Shown: positions 8,089 through 16,176 of the stretch, one piece after another
How the letters are laid out: each line of letters opens with the position of its first letter
How positions within the stretch are numbered: the first letter of the stretch is position 1
Notes under the pieces: model-generated
Seen by the model: the letters and a program-made list of their open reading frames with translations, nothing else
Database searches by the model: none
What the model was told of the DNA's origin: nothing
Assembly: GCF_000159995.1 (NCBI RefSeq)
Contig: NZ_GG700643.1
Location: forward strand, 339,291-403,290
Length of the DNA stretch: 64,000 nt
Direction: 5' to 3'
Source of the DNA: Alloprevotella tannerae ATCC 51259
GTDB taxonomy: Bacteria; Bacteroidota; Bacteroidia; Bacteroidales; Bacteroidaceae
Translations under genes and position numbers: made by a program

Positions 8089-10164
8089 TTAATATAATAT
8101 TCCGGCAGGTTCAGAATCAGATGTTTGCTCTTCTTCTCGCTTCTCTTGTGGCTTTAACAGCGAAGGGTTGAAATTGCCTTTCTCATCAAACAAGCCGTAA
8201 GTGGTTCTTAATACGCGAAATTCTGTGCGGCGGTTGAGTGCATTGCATATTTCCTGCTCCTTAGGTGGGAGTTTCATAATATATGCCGTAGTTAGCGTGT
8301 CGCCTTCTTTGAGGAAAGTATACGTTTCGGCCAACTTCTTAGAAACGATTTTAGGATTTTTCTTCCCATAACCTTTAGGCGTCAGGCGCGCAGCAGGAAT
8401 GCCTTGTGAAATTAAATAATGTACGACATTTTCAGCTCGTTGTTGAGAGAGTCGATCATTGTAGGCGTCGGTACCGCGATAGTCGCAGTTGGAGGAAAGT
8501 TCGATCGTGATGTGCGGATTATCTTTCAACAAGGCTGCTAATCGGTCAAGCGCAACCTTGCTGCTGTCTGTAATCGCTGCTTTATCAAACTGATAGAAGA
8601 CGTTTCTAACAAGTACGGGGATATTCATATTGGGCAAAGGAAACTGAAGCACGTATTGATGCTCCGTAGTAGAGGAGTCAGGCACTAAAGTGTTGGCTAT
8701 GTTCAGATAACCATTGCACGTAGCTAAGAAAAGATACTTCGTATTTGCCTTTACCGGCGTTTCAAAGGATCCATTGGATAGGACACTGAGTTTTTTGTTT
8801 GTACCATCGTCGCCGATCATATAGACTACAGCCGCGGGAAGTTCGTAGCCATCTTGCTCATATACCCATCCCTTGACGCTCAATAGATAGTCGGGATAAG
8901 AAAACTCGTAAATCTTATCCCAACCTCGGCCTCCGGTGGCACGCGAAGAAGAGAAAAATCCCCGATTGCGTGCTCCCTCAAATGTAATGCCAAAATCATT
9001 GCCAGGAGAATTCATAGGTGCGGGTAAATGAATGACATTCCAGGAATGGTGAATGCTGTCTTCCGTAGCACGATAAAGATCTAAACCTCCAAAATTGGGT
9101 GATTGCCCATCAGAAGCAAAATATAATTCGCCATTAGGTCGGAAGGCAGGAAAGCATTCGTTGCCGGCGGTGTTGATAGATGGGCCCAAATTTTCGACCG
9201 GACCGGTTCCGTGCGAATTAAAGCTTGCTCTCCAAATATCCAAACCGCCATATCCTCCGGGCATATCTGATGCAAAATAAATGAAATCTTCGTTGGGAGA
9301 AATTGCAGGATGGGCGTAGGAGGATAGCGTGTCAGACGTAAGTTTTAGTTGTGTAGGCTTTGACCACGCAGCATCAGAACGTGTTGACTCCCAAATCTCA
9401 GCTAAACGCGGATATTGCGGATCTTCGCGACAGACGGTAAGATACATCTTCGTGCCGGATGGATTAAATGCACAAGCGCCTTCATCAAAATTCGTATTAA
9501 CGCCACCTTCGAGCGGTTCGGGCAGCTTCCATTTTCCTTTTTCATCTTTTTTGGAAAAGTAAATGTCGCCGGGCTTCAACGCCGTTACGCCTGAGAGGTC
9601 TGCACCTTTAACTTGGCGTCGCGTCGTGGTGAAATAAAGTATTGAAGCATCCTTTCCAAAGAGCGCCGGACAATAGTCTGTGCGGCCAGAATTGAAGATG
9701 TTGGAAATTTTTACCGTGTAAGCAGAAGCTGTATTGTAGTTGTTTGCTGCATCCTCCGTAGTTGCGAGTTTATTTGCGGCAATGGAGTCGTTAGGGAAAA
9801 GTTGTTGATAGGTATTATAATAGGATTGGGCCGCTTTATAATCGCCATTGGTCTTGGCAATATCTCCCAAAAGCAGCCAAAGTGTGGAGTCGGTCGTTCC
9901 ATATCTTTCTGCGTTTTTCAATGCGCCTAATGCTCTTGCCGTATTACCATAGCGTAAATAACACTTACCCATTTGTAGGGATAGTTGTGCCCGTCGTTCT
10001 TTGTCTTTGGGCAACAATCGTTGATAGGCATTTTTGTAAAGTCCCGCCGCTTCTGCGTATTCGCCGATGGCAAGTGCGTTGTCGCCCCGCTTAATGATAT
10101 GTTCGACAGGCGTACAACCTACTAACAGAAGGCTTGAAAGCAATAGGTAAAGATAAAATCGCAT
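8089..10164 (-). CDS. porE: PorE-like type IX secretion lipoprotein (TPR, PD40, CRD, OmpA)
   Basis: The domain order matches PorE, the periplasmic type IX secretion component thought to tether the system to peptidoglycan. The ATG at 10164 gives MRFYLYLLLSSLLLVGC, a clean lipobox with Cys17; the longer GTG start adds four residues. Then come TPR repeats (about residues 25-140), PD40 beta-propeller blades (about 145-395, e.g. AHPAISPNEDFIYFASD and FPAFRPNGELYFASD), a carboxypeptidase-regulatory-like domain (about 425-515), and an OmpA C-terminal domain with the peptidoglycan-binding segment NDRLSQQRAENVVHYLIS. About 690 residues is close to the P. gingivalis protein as I recall it. Other OmpA/TPR lipoproteins share parts of this order, so symbol transfer is inference. 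Confidence 0.78.
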   Translation of the reverse strand: MRFYLYLLLSSLLLVGCTPVEHIIKRGDNALAIGEYAEAAGLYKNAYQRLLPKDKERRAQLSLQMGKCYLRYGNTARALGALKNAERYGTTDSTLWLLLGDIAKTNGDYKAAQSYYNTYQQLFPNDSIAANKLATTEDAANNYNTASAYTVKISNIFNSGRTDYCPALFGKDASILYFTTTRRQVKGADLSGVTALKPGDIYFSKKDEKGKWKLPEPLEGGVNTNFDEGACAFNPSGTKMYLTVCREDPQYPRLAEIWESTRSDAAWSKPTQLKLTSDTLSSYAHPAISPNEDFIYFASDMPGGYGGLDIWRASFNSHGTGPVENLGPSINTAGNECFPAFRPNGELYFASDGQSPNFGGLDLYRATEDSIHHSWNVIHLPAPMNSPGNDFGITFEGARNRGFFSSSRATGGRGWDKIYEFSYPDYLLSVKGWVYEQDGYELPAAVVYMIGDDGTNKKLSVLSNGSFETPVKANTKYLFLATCNGYLNIANTLVPDSSTTEHQYVLQFPLPNMNIPVLVRNVFYQFDKAAITDSSKVALDRLAALLKDNPHITIELSSNCDYRGTDAYNDRLSQQRAENVVHYLISQGIPAARLTPKGYGKKNPKIVSKKLAETYTFLKEGDTLTTAYIMKLPPKEQEICNALNRRTEFRVLRTTYGLFDEKGNFNPSLLKPQEKREEEQTSDSEPAGILY

Positions 10165-10194
10165 ATCTATAGACACGTATTCTTGGCCTTTTTA

Positions 10195-10226
10195 TTGTAT
10201 AGACAATAAGAAAATAAGTAACTTTG
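10195..10226 (+). promoter_or_regulatory. Bacteroidetes-type promoter for the DUF5063 operon
   Basis: TTGT at 10195-10198, a 20-nt spacer and TAACTTTG at 10219-10226, matching the -33/-7 consensus. The first gene starts about 65 nt further on. Confidence 0.65.
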
Positions 10227-10290
10227 CATATCGAAAGAATAAAACGGATCGAAGATAGAGTCGTACTCAGAATAAACGAAGCTCAAGCCA

Positions 10291-10842
10291 ATGACAGTAC
10301 AAAATAATATAGAAGAAAACGAACCCCAACTCACTCAATCTGTGTTGGAATTGCTAACTGTTGCAACTGAATTTTGCCGTCAGGTGGAGCGTGAGGATCA
10401 AACAACTGCGCAAGATTTAATTAACGTAATGCTGATCTTGCTGCCTATGGTTTATTTGAAGACCTCTCTGGTGAATGATGCAGAACCGGTTGATGGCTTT
10501 AATGAGAATAAAGTTACAGAAGGAGATTACAACCTCGTTAGAAATAGAATAGCAGCAATTTTGGGAGATCAAGATTCGTATTTAGACGTCTTTGTGCAGG
10601 AGTTTAAGTATTCTGATCGCCCCATACTTTGTACTGTTAGCGAAGATTTGGCAGATATGTATCAAGCTCTGCGTGAATTTGTAGAATGTTATAGATGGGG
10701 TAACGAAGAAGTTAGGCAGGTAGCTCTCGCAGATTTGAAAGAGAATTTCAAACTCTATTGGGGGCAGAAGCTTCTTAATGCTTTGCGAGCCATACATGAT
10801 ATAAAGTATGGCGATAAAGCGTTTGATGAGGAAAGTGAATGA
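10291..10842 (+). CDS. DUF5063 domain protein
   Basis: A 183-residue, mostly helical, acidic cytoplasmic protein matching DUF5063, a Bacteroidales family of unknown function. No catalytic motif is visible. The diagnostic context is intact: its TGA overlaps the ATG of the 3'-5' exonuclease gene by 4 nt (ATGA), and an RlmI-type methyltransferase follows, an arrangement conserved in Bacteroidales as far as I recall. Translational coupling suggests a job linked to RNA or DNA processing, but this is inference. Confidence 0.85.
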   Translation: MTVQNNIEENEPQLTQSVLELLTVATEFCRQVEREDQTTAQDLINVMLILLPMVYLKTSLVNDAEPVDGFNENKVTEGDYNLVRNRIAAILGDQDSYLDVFVQEFKYSDRPILCTVSEDLADMYQALREFVECYRWGNEEVRQVALADLKENFKLYWGQKLLNALRAIHDIKYGDKAFDEESE

Positions 10843-11444
10843 GAAGATTATTTGTACAGACAGAGAAAGACTTCGTTACGAATCTACCACGTTTCGTCTT
10901 TAATGGAGATGTTAAAGTAATACAAAGGATAGAGGATGTAACGCAGGCAGTAGAGCAACTTTCTTCTTCAGAAATCTTAGGGATAGATACGGAAACTCGC
11001 CCTTCTTTTCGCAAAGGAACGATACATAAGGTCGCATTATTACAAGTGGCTAATGAGGACTTGTGCTGTTTATTTCAGTTGAGTTGTTTTGGATTTGCGC
11101 CGGATTTAATTCATTTATTGTCAAACAAAGCAATAAAAAAGGTCGGGCTATCTCTCAAAGACGACTTCTTTATGCTTAGTAAAAGGCATAAATTTGATCC
11201 ACAAAATTGTGTTGACTTGCAAGACTACGTAAAAGAGATGGGTATCAAAGATATGAGTCTGCAAAAGCTCTTTGCGAATGTATTCCATCAAAGAATCTCA
11301 AAGTCTGCACAGCTTTCAAATTGGGAGGCTCCTATCTACACACAATCACAAAAACTTTACGCAGCTACTGATGCTTACGCCTGTCTGAAACTATATAAAG
11401 AATTGAAACGCCTGAAAGAGACAAACGACTATTTATTACAATAA
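10839..11444 (+). CDS. 3'-5' exonuclease, RNase D-like DEDD family
   Basis: A 201-residue single-domain DEDD exonuclease. Exo I is ILGIDTETRPSF (Asp and Glu metal ligands), the Exo II region is KKVGLSLKDDFFML (Asp), and Exo III is LYAATDAYACLKLY (Tyr/Asp), giving a DEDDy-type site as in RNase D. It lacks the HRDC domains of full RNase D, so its substrate is uncertain. The start overlaps the DUF5063 stop by 4 nt, and rlmI follows after 14 nt; the three genes form an operon. Confidence 0.9.
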   Translation: MRRLFVQTEKDFVTNLPRFVFNGDVKVIQRIEDVTQAVEQLSSSEILGIDTETRPSFRKGTIHKVALLQVANEDLCCLFQLSCFGFAPDLIHLLSNKAIKKVGLSLKDDFFMLSKRHKFDPQNCVDLQDYVKEMGIKDMSLQKLFANVFHQRISKSAQLSNWEAPIYTQSQKLYAATDAYACLKLYKELKRLKETNDYLLQ

Positions 11445-11458
11445 ACCCGAGATAAGAA

Positions 11459-12643
11459 ATGCCTTACAAAACAATAGTTTTAAAAAGAGGAAAAGCAGAC
11501 AGTTTAAGAAGATTCCATCCATGGGTCTTTTCCGGAGCCATTCAAACTCTTCCCGATGATTTAAGAGAAGGAGAGATTGTTAGGGTAGAAGATGCCTCCT
11601 CTCAATTTTTAGCTGTAGGACATTACCAAATAGGTAGCATTGCCATTCGCATATTGAGCTTTGAGGATGTTGTTGTTGATGATGCGTTTTGGGATGAGCG
11701 TCTTTCCGAAGCTTTAATGCTTCGACGTGCTTTGAACTTGTTAAGAGCAGACAATAATATCTTTCGTTTAGTTCACGGAGAAGGAGACCGTTTGTCCGGA
11801 TTAATTGTCGACATATATGGAGAAACGGCTGTTATGCAGGCGCATTCTGTTGGTATGCATTATGCTCGTCATCAAATTGCCCAATCCCTGCAACGTATAT
11901 TAGGCAAAAGCGTGATGCAAGTTTATTACAAAAGTGAGACAACACTTCCTTACAAGGCAAATTTAGAAGAACTTGATGGCCCTTTGTTGGGGAATGTGTC
12001 AAATAATAATGTCGCTGTTGAAAACGATTTGCGTTTTCATATTGACTGGCTACGCGGGCAGAAGACAGGGTTCTTTATTGATCAACGAGAGAACCGACTA
12101 TTGCTGCAACGCTACTCAAATAAGCGTCACGTATTAAATATGTTCTGTTATACGGGAGGCTTTTCCGTTTACGCCCTTCGAGGTGGTGCTCAGGAAGTTG
12201 TAAGTGTAGACAGCAGTGCTAAAGCTATTGATTTGACCAATGCAAATGTCGCACTCAATTATCCAAATTGTGATCATCACAAAGCTTATGCAGAAGACGC
12301 ATTCAAGTTTTTAGATAAAGCTGATGATGCTTATGACCTCATCGTGTTGGATCCACCTGCCTTTGCGAAGCATAAAGAAGCCGTAAGAAATGCTTTGAAG
12401 GGTTATACTCGCTTGAATCTGCAAGCTATGCGCAAGATTAAGCGCGGCGGAATTCTTTTTACGTTCAGTTGTTCCCAAGCTATCAGTAAGGATCAGTTCC
12501 GTTTAGCTGTTTTTACAGCAGCTGCGCAGAGCGGACGTTATGTTCGTATTCTGCACCAACTGCATCAGCCTGCCGATCATCCGGTTAATATTTACCATCC
12601 TGAAGGAGAATACCTAAAAGGGTTGGTTTTAGAGATCATTTAA
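11459..12643 (+). CDS. rlmI: 23S rRNA cytosine-5 methyltransferase, RlmI family
   Basis: A 394-residue class I methyltransferase with an N-terminal PUA domain (residues 1-75: VLKRGKADSLRRFHPWVFSG ... EGEIVRVEDA). The linker carries KTGFFIDQRENR, motif I is VLNMFCYTGGFSVYALRGGA, and motif IV is LIVLDPPAFAK, followed by LFTFSCSQAIS with the family Cys. RlmI methylates C1962 of 23S rRNA; YccW/RlmI-like proteins of this length are usual in Bacteroidales. It is the last gene of the operon with DUF5063 and the exonuclease. No clear terminator follows. Confidence 0.9.
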   Translation: MPYKTIVLKRGKADSLRRFHPWVFSGAIQTLPDDLREGEIVRVEDASSQFLAVGHYQIGSIAIRILSFEDVVVDDAFWDERLSEALMLRRALNLLRADNNIFRLVHGEGDRLSGLIVDIYGETAVMQAHSVGMHYARHQIAQSLQRILGKSVMQVYYKSETTLPYKANLEELDGPLLGNVSNNNVAVENDLRFHIDWLRGQKTGFFIDQRENRLLLQRYSNKRHVLNMFCYTGGFSVYALRGGAQEVVSVDSSAKAIDLTNANVALNYPNCDHHKAYAEDAFKFLDKADDAYDLIVLDPPAFAKHKEAVRNALKGYTRLNLQAMRKIKRGGILFTFSCSQAISKDQFRLAVFTAAAQSGRYVRILHQLHQPADHPVNIYHPEGEYLKGLVLEII

Positions 12644-12780
12644 ACACACATCATTAAGCCCATTTCTCCTTTATTGAAGACTATCGTAGAATAAGAATTG
12701 CTGCACTTGCATTTTTTAGAGTAGAAATGGCTTGAAATACGTCAATTGGTATAACTTTGTCGCATAGAATTCAAATAACG

Positions 12781-13596
12781 ATGAAACAAACACTTGTCTC
12801 TTTGATCTTCATCTTGCTTTTAGCAGCTTGTAAGGGTAATAAAGTGGAAAATACAACGGCAGCTGTCTCGCAACAAGCGCAGGTAGCTGATTCCGATTCC
12901 TTACAGACGGAAAACGAACCGCCGGTTGCTGCAGATGGCTTCTTTGATGACTTCTTTTTCAACTTTCAAACTAATCAGGCTTTCCAGTCAAAGCGCACGA
13001 CCTTCCCATTGCCTGTGCAAGAAGGAGCAACGACTCAACAACTTGAAAAGAAAGATTGGAAATTCAATTCCTTCTATTCTAAGCGAGAGATATATACTAT
13101 CTTGTTTGATAAAAAGTCTGAGATCAAGACGGCTAAAGATACAGCATTGAAGGCCGTTGTAGTTGAGATGATCAATTTGAAAACGGAAAAAGTAGCTCAA
13201 TATTTCTTTGAAAAGATACGCAAACAATGGATGCTGACGTCTTTAAGGCACCAAAGTTTACAAGAGAATATGAACAAAGACTTCTATCTGTTCTATCGAG
13301 ATTTTGCGCAAAAGCCAAACTTCCGTCTGACCCACGTGGCCAACCCTTTTAGTTTGGTTGTTATAGATCCGGATACTTACAAACCTCTGCGCGGTGTTGC
13401 TGATGCCGGGCAATGGCCTGATTATTGTCCCGACTTACCTAAATACGAGATGACCAACATTATTTATGGTCAACGTTATAAAGATCCTCGCCATCGAGTT
13501 TTAATCGTGAGCAGTATAAACGGTGCGATGAACAGCGTGATTTCATTTGAGAAGACAAAGACTTCTTGGCAGGCTGTGAAGTTAGAGAATAATTGA
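12781..13596 (+). CDS. DUF4348 lipoprotein
   Basis: A 271-residue predicted lipoprotein of unknown function. I use the ATG at 12781 rather than the TTG at 12757 because it places a standard lipobox (LIFILLLAAC) at the N-terminus. A -7 box TAACTTTG at 12752-12759 lies just upstream, implying a short leader. The mature part starts with a disordered Gln/Thr/Glu segment, then GFFDDFFFNFQTNQAFQ and FPLPVQEG, typical of DUF4348. Its TGA overlaps nothing; the murB start follows 11 nt after the stop, so the pair is probably co-transcribed. Confidence 0.82.
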   Translation: MKQTLVSLIFILLLAACKGNKVENTTAAVSQQAQVADSDSLQTENEPPVAADGFFDDFFFNFQTNQAFQSKRTTFPLPVQEGATTQQLEKKDWKFNSFYSKREIYTILFDKKSEIKTAKDTALKAVVVEMINLKTEKVAQYFFEKIRKQWMLTSLRHQSLQENMNKDFYLFYRDFAQKPNFRLTHVANPFSLVVIDPDTYKPLRGVADAGQWPDYCPDLPKYEMTNIIYGQRYKDPRHRVLIVSSINGAMNSVISFEKTKTSWQAVKLENN

Positions 13597-13607
13597 TCAT
13601 TTCGCCA

Positions 13608-14630
13608 ATGAAAGTTTTTCCAGACTATGATTTGAGGGCAAACAATACCTTTGGTGTGCCTGCGCGGTGTGCTTGCTTTCGAGAATATGCTTCTGAAGCA
13701 GAACTATGTGAAATAATAGCCTCACTTTCAAAGGCTTCGCCTCGTCCGTTGTTGCATATAGGAGGAGGAAGTAATTTGCTTTTCACAGGCGATTTCGCCG
13801 GCGACATATTGCATTCAGCTATCAAAGGGCGAACGTTAGTTGCTGAAGATGAAATGTCTGTTTTCATACGCGTTGGTGCTGCAGAATGCTGGGACGACAT
13901 CGTAGCTTGGAGTTTGCAGGCAGGCTATTATGGTTTGGAGAACCTGTCGTTGATTCCAGGAGAAGTCGGTGCGTCTGCCGTACAAAACATTGGCGCTTAT
14001 GGAAGTGAGGTCTATGATTTTATAAGTGAAGTCCGGGCCGTAGACTTACAGACCGGCCAGTCGCGAACGTTTAAAGCGCAAGAGTGTAAGCCTTCTTATC
14101 GGTCTACAATGTTTAAGTCCGAGTGGAAGGATAAGTACGCCATAACTTATGTTACTTATCATTTGCACAAGACGTTTAAACCTAATCTTTCTTATGCCGC
14201 AGTTAAAAACGAGTTAGCTGCGCGCAATGTTGATACGGACCAATTGACGGCAGCTTTACTGCGGGAAATCATTATCGAAATTCGTAGTGCAAAGTTGCCT
14301 GATCCGCAAAAAATAGGCAATGCCGGTTCGTTTTTTATGAATCCTGTCGTAACGCAGGCCCACTTTGAGCGTTTGCGAGCTGTCTATCCCTCTATACCAC
14401 ATTATTTATTGCCTAATGGCGTAAAAATCCCTGCAGCTTGGTTGATCGAAACTGCGGGATGGAAGGGGAAAGCTTTAGGGCAGGCGGGCGTTTATGCCCA
14501 ACAAGCCCTGATTTTGGTCAACTTAGGCCATGCAAAGGGGCAAGACATTAAACATTTAGCTGAAGCTATACAGCAATCGGTCAAGGAAAAGTTTGATATT
14601 TCACTTAAGCCTGAAGTTCTTTTTATCTAA
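13608..14630 (+). CDS. murB: UDP-N-acetylenolpyruvoylglucosamine reductase (MurB)
   Basis: Reduces UDP-GlcNAc-enolpyruvate to UDP-MurNAc with NADPH and FAD in cytoplasmic peptidoglycan synthesis. The 340-residue protein has the start motif NTFGVPARC, the FAD-binding segments LLHIGGGSNLLF and LIPGEVGASAVQNIGAYG, and the catalytic segment NAGSFFMNPVV with the proton-donor Ser. It is of the long type I (E. coli-like) class, as indicated by the inserted KPSYRSTMFK region. I use the ATG at 13608 (five codons inside the longest frame). It follows the DUF4348 gene with a gap of 11 nt. Confidence 0.95.
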   Translation: MKVFPDYDLRANNTFGVPARCACFREYASEAELCEIIASLSKASPRPLLHIGGGSNLLFTGDFAGDILHSAIKGRTLVAEDEMSVFIRVGAAECWDDIVAWSLQAGYYGLENLSLIPGEVGASAVQNIGAYGSEVYDFISEVRAVDLQTGQSRTFKAQECKPSYRSTMFKSEWKDKYAITYVTYHLHKTFKPNLSYAAVKNELAARNVDTDQLTAALLREIIIEIRSAKLPDPQKIGNAGSFFMNPVVTQAHFERLRAVYPSIPHYLLPNGVKIPAAWLIETAGWKGKALGQAGVYAQQALILVNLGHAKGQDIKHLAEAIQQSVKEKFDISLKPEVLFI

Positions 14631-14682
14631 ACAGAGCAGGTGTATTTCGTTTATAGTGGGTGTAATAAAGAAGCCGTAAGAA

Positions 14683-15447
14683 ATGAATTTGACTTTTTTA
14701 GGAACCGGAACAAGTTGCGGTGTGCCGGCTTTAGGTTGCACCTGCAAGGTTTGCCAATCGACAGACTCGAGAGATAAGCGCTTACGCACTTCCGCATTAT
14801 TAGAGAGCGAGGGTGGGACGCGGATTTTAATTGACTGCGGCCCCGATTTTCGCGCTCAAATGTTAAATCGTCCATTTAAGCCTTTGGATGCCGTACTACT
14901 GACGCACCTGCACTATGATCACGTTGGCGGCCTTGATGATCTGCGCCCATTCAGCTTTCGGTCTTCATTGCCGATTTACGCGAACCAAGTTACGGCGCGA
15001 TCGATTTATGATCATATGCCTTACTGCTTCCAATCGCATGCGCAGTCAATAGTTCCACGTTTCAAACTTAAGGAAGTGTCCGCTTACCAGCCGTTTGCCG
15101 TCAGAGAATTAGTGATTTTGCCTCTCCTCGTAATGCACGGAAAAATGCCGATATTAGGTTTCCGCATAGGCAGCTTTGCTTATATCACGGATATGAGCTA
15201 CCTTCCGGATGAGAGTTTCCAACTATTGCAAGGTGTAGAAACGTTTGTTGTCAATGCCCTACAAATAAAGAATACGCATCCTACGCATCAGAATATTCCG
15301 CAAGCACTTCAGCTAATTGCAAAGCTAAGTCCGCGCCAAACTTACTTAATCCATATGAGTCATAATGCTGGATTTCATGCAGACAGCAGCAACTTCTTGC
15401 CACCTAATGTCGCGTTTGCATATGATGGCTTAGAAATAAAATGTTAG
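14683..15447 (+). CDS. PhnP-like metallo-beta-lactamase-fold hydrolase
   Basis: A 254-residue metallohydrolase. The N-terminus MNLTFLGTGTSCGVPALGCTC is the PhnP-family signature with the Cys residues of its extra metal site; the main motif is LTHLHYDHVGGLDDLRPF (HxHxDH), then ITDMSYLPDE and LIHMSHNAGFH. PhnP acts as a phosphodiesterase on cyclic ribose phosphates, but most Bacteroidales homologues sit outside phosphonate operons as here, so the substrate is unknown. It lies 52 nt after murB and is followed by a short terminator. Confidence 0.88.
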   Translation: MNLTFLGTGTSCGVPALGCTCKVCQSTDSRDKRLRTSALLESEGGTRILIDCGPDFRAQMLNRPFKPLDAVLLTHLHYDHVGGLDDLRPFSFRSSLPIYANQVTARSIYDHMPYCFQSHAQSIVPRFKLKEVSAYQPFAVRELVILPLLVMHGKMPILGFRIGSFAYITDMSYLPDESFQLLQGVETFVVNALQIKNTHPTHQNIPQALQLIAKLSPRQTYLIHMSHNAGFHADSSNFLPPNVAFAYDGLEIKC

Positions 15448-15455
15448 CGAAGCAT

Positions 15456-15478
15456 AAGCCCTTTTGGGGCTTGTTTTT
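15456..15478 (+). terminator. Terminator after the PhnP-like gene
   Basis: A 6-bp GC-rich stem AAGCCC / GGGCTT (15456-15461 and 15467-15472) followed by GTTTTT. It separates the murB group from the promoter at 15533. Confidence 0.7.
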
Positions 15479-15532
15479 CTCTGATATTTAAGCCTGTAAG
15501 ATTTCCATACGTCATCTTTTTCTCGCTTGATG

Positions 15533-15564
15533 TTTGCCGGTTTCAATAAAAGGTCTTAACTTTG
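15533..15564 (+). promoter_or_regulatory. Promoter of the CA-repeat leader and lipoprotein cassette
   Basis: TTTG at 15533-15536, exactly 20 nt, then TAACTTTG at 15557-15564: a full match to the Bacteroidetes -33/-7 consensus. Transcription would begin near 15571, giving an unusually long leader of about 375 nt before the first structural gene at 15948. The CA repeat therefore lies inside the transcript, not in the promoter. Confidence 0.75.
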
Positions 15565-15599
15565 CCTCCGATTACGCCGCTTGGCGGGTGAGCGTGAAG

Positions 15600-15929
<330 letters not shown>

Positions 15930-15947
15930 TTCAATTAAATAAAGCAT

Positions 15948-16136
15948 ATGAAACAGAAAGAAAACAAGAAACGCACTTACGTGACGCCGCAGGCGGAGCT
16001 TATCGGTCTCGACCATAGCTCTCCACTGCTGCAGTTCTCCGGCGGACACAACGACGCAGGCAACGACAACGATCCCCTGCACGCCCCGCACTTCGACGAC
16101 TTCCCCGACGAAGAGGAGGACGAAGAAAGCCTGTAG
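15948..16136 (+). CDS. Small acidic peptide preceding a surface lipoprotein
   Basis: A 62-residue protein with no recognised domain. It starts MKQKENKKRTYVTPQAELIG, continues with a Gly/His/Asp/Asn-rich middle (FSGGHNDAGNDND) and ends in an acidic tail (DDFPDEEEDEESL). There is no signal peptide or membrane segment. From memory, Bacteroidales, especially Prevotella, encode many short proteins of this plan (basic start, Y-x-x-P, glycine-rich middle, acidic end) next to fimbrillin-like or secreted proteins; none has a known function. It lies 40 nt upstream of the lipoprotein gene and shares its G+C-rich codon use, so co-expression is likely. Confidence 0.7.
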   Translation: MKQKENKKRTYVTPQAELIGLDHSSPLLQFSGGHNDAGNDNDPLHAPHFDDFPDEEEDEESL

Positions 16137-16176
16137 AAAGGCAGAACAACCCATAACAAACGAAAACAAGAAAACA

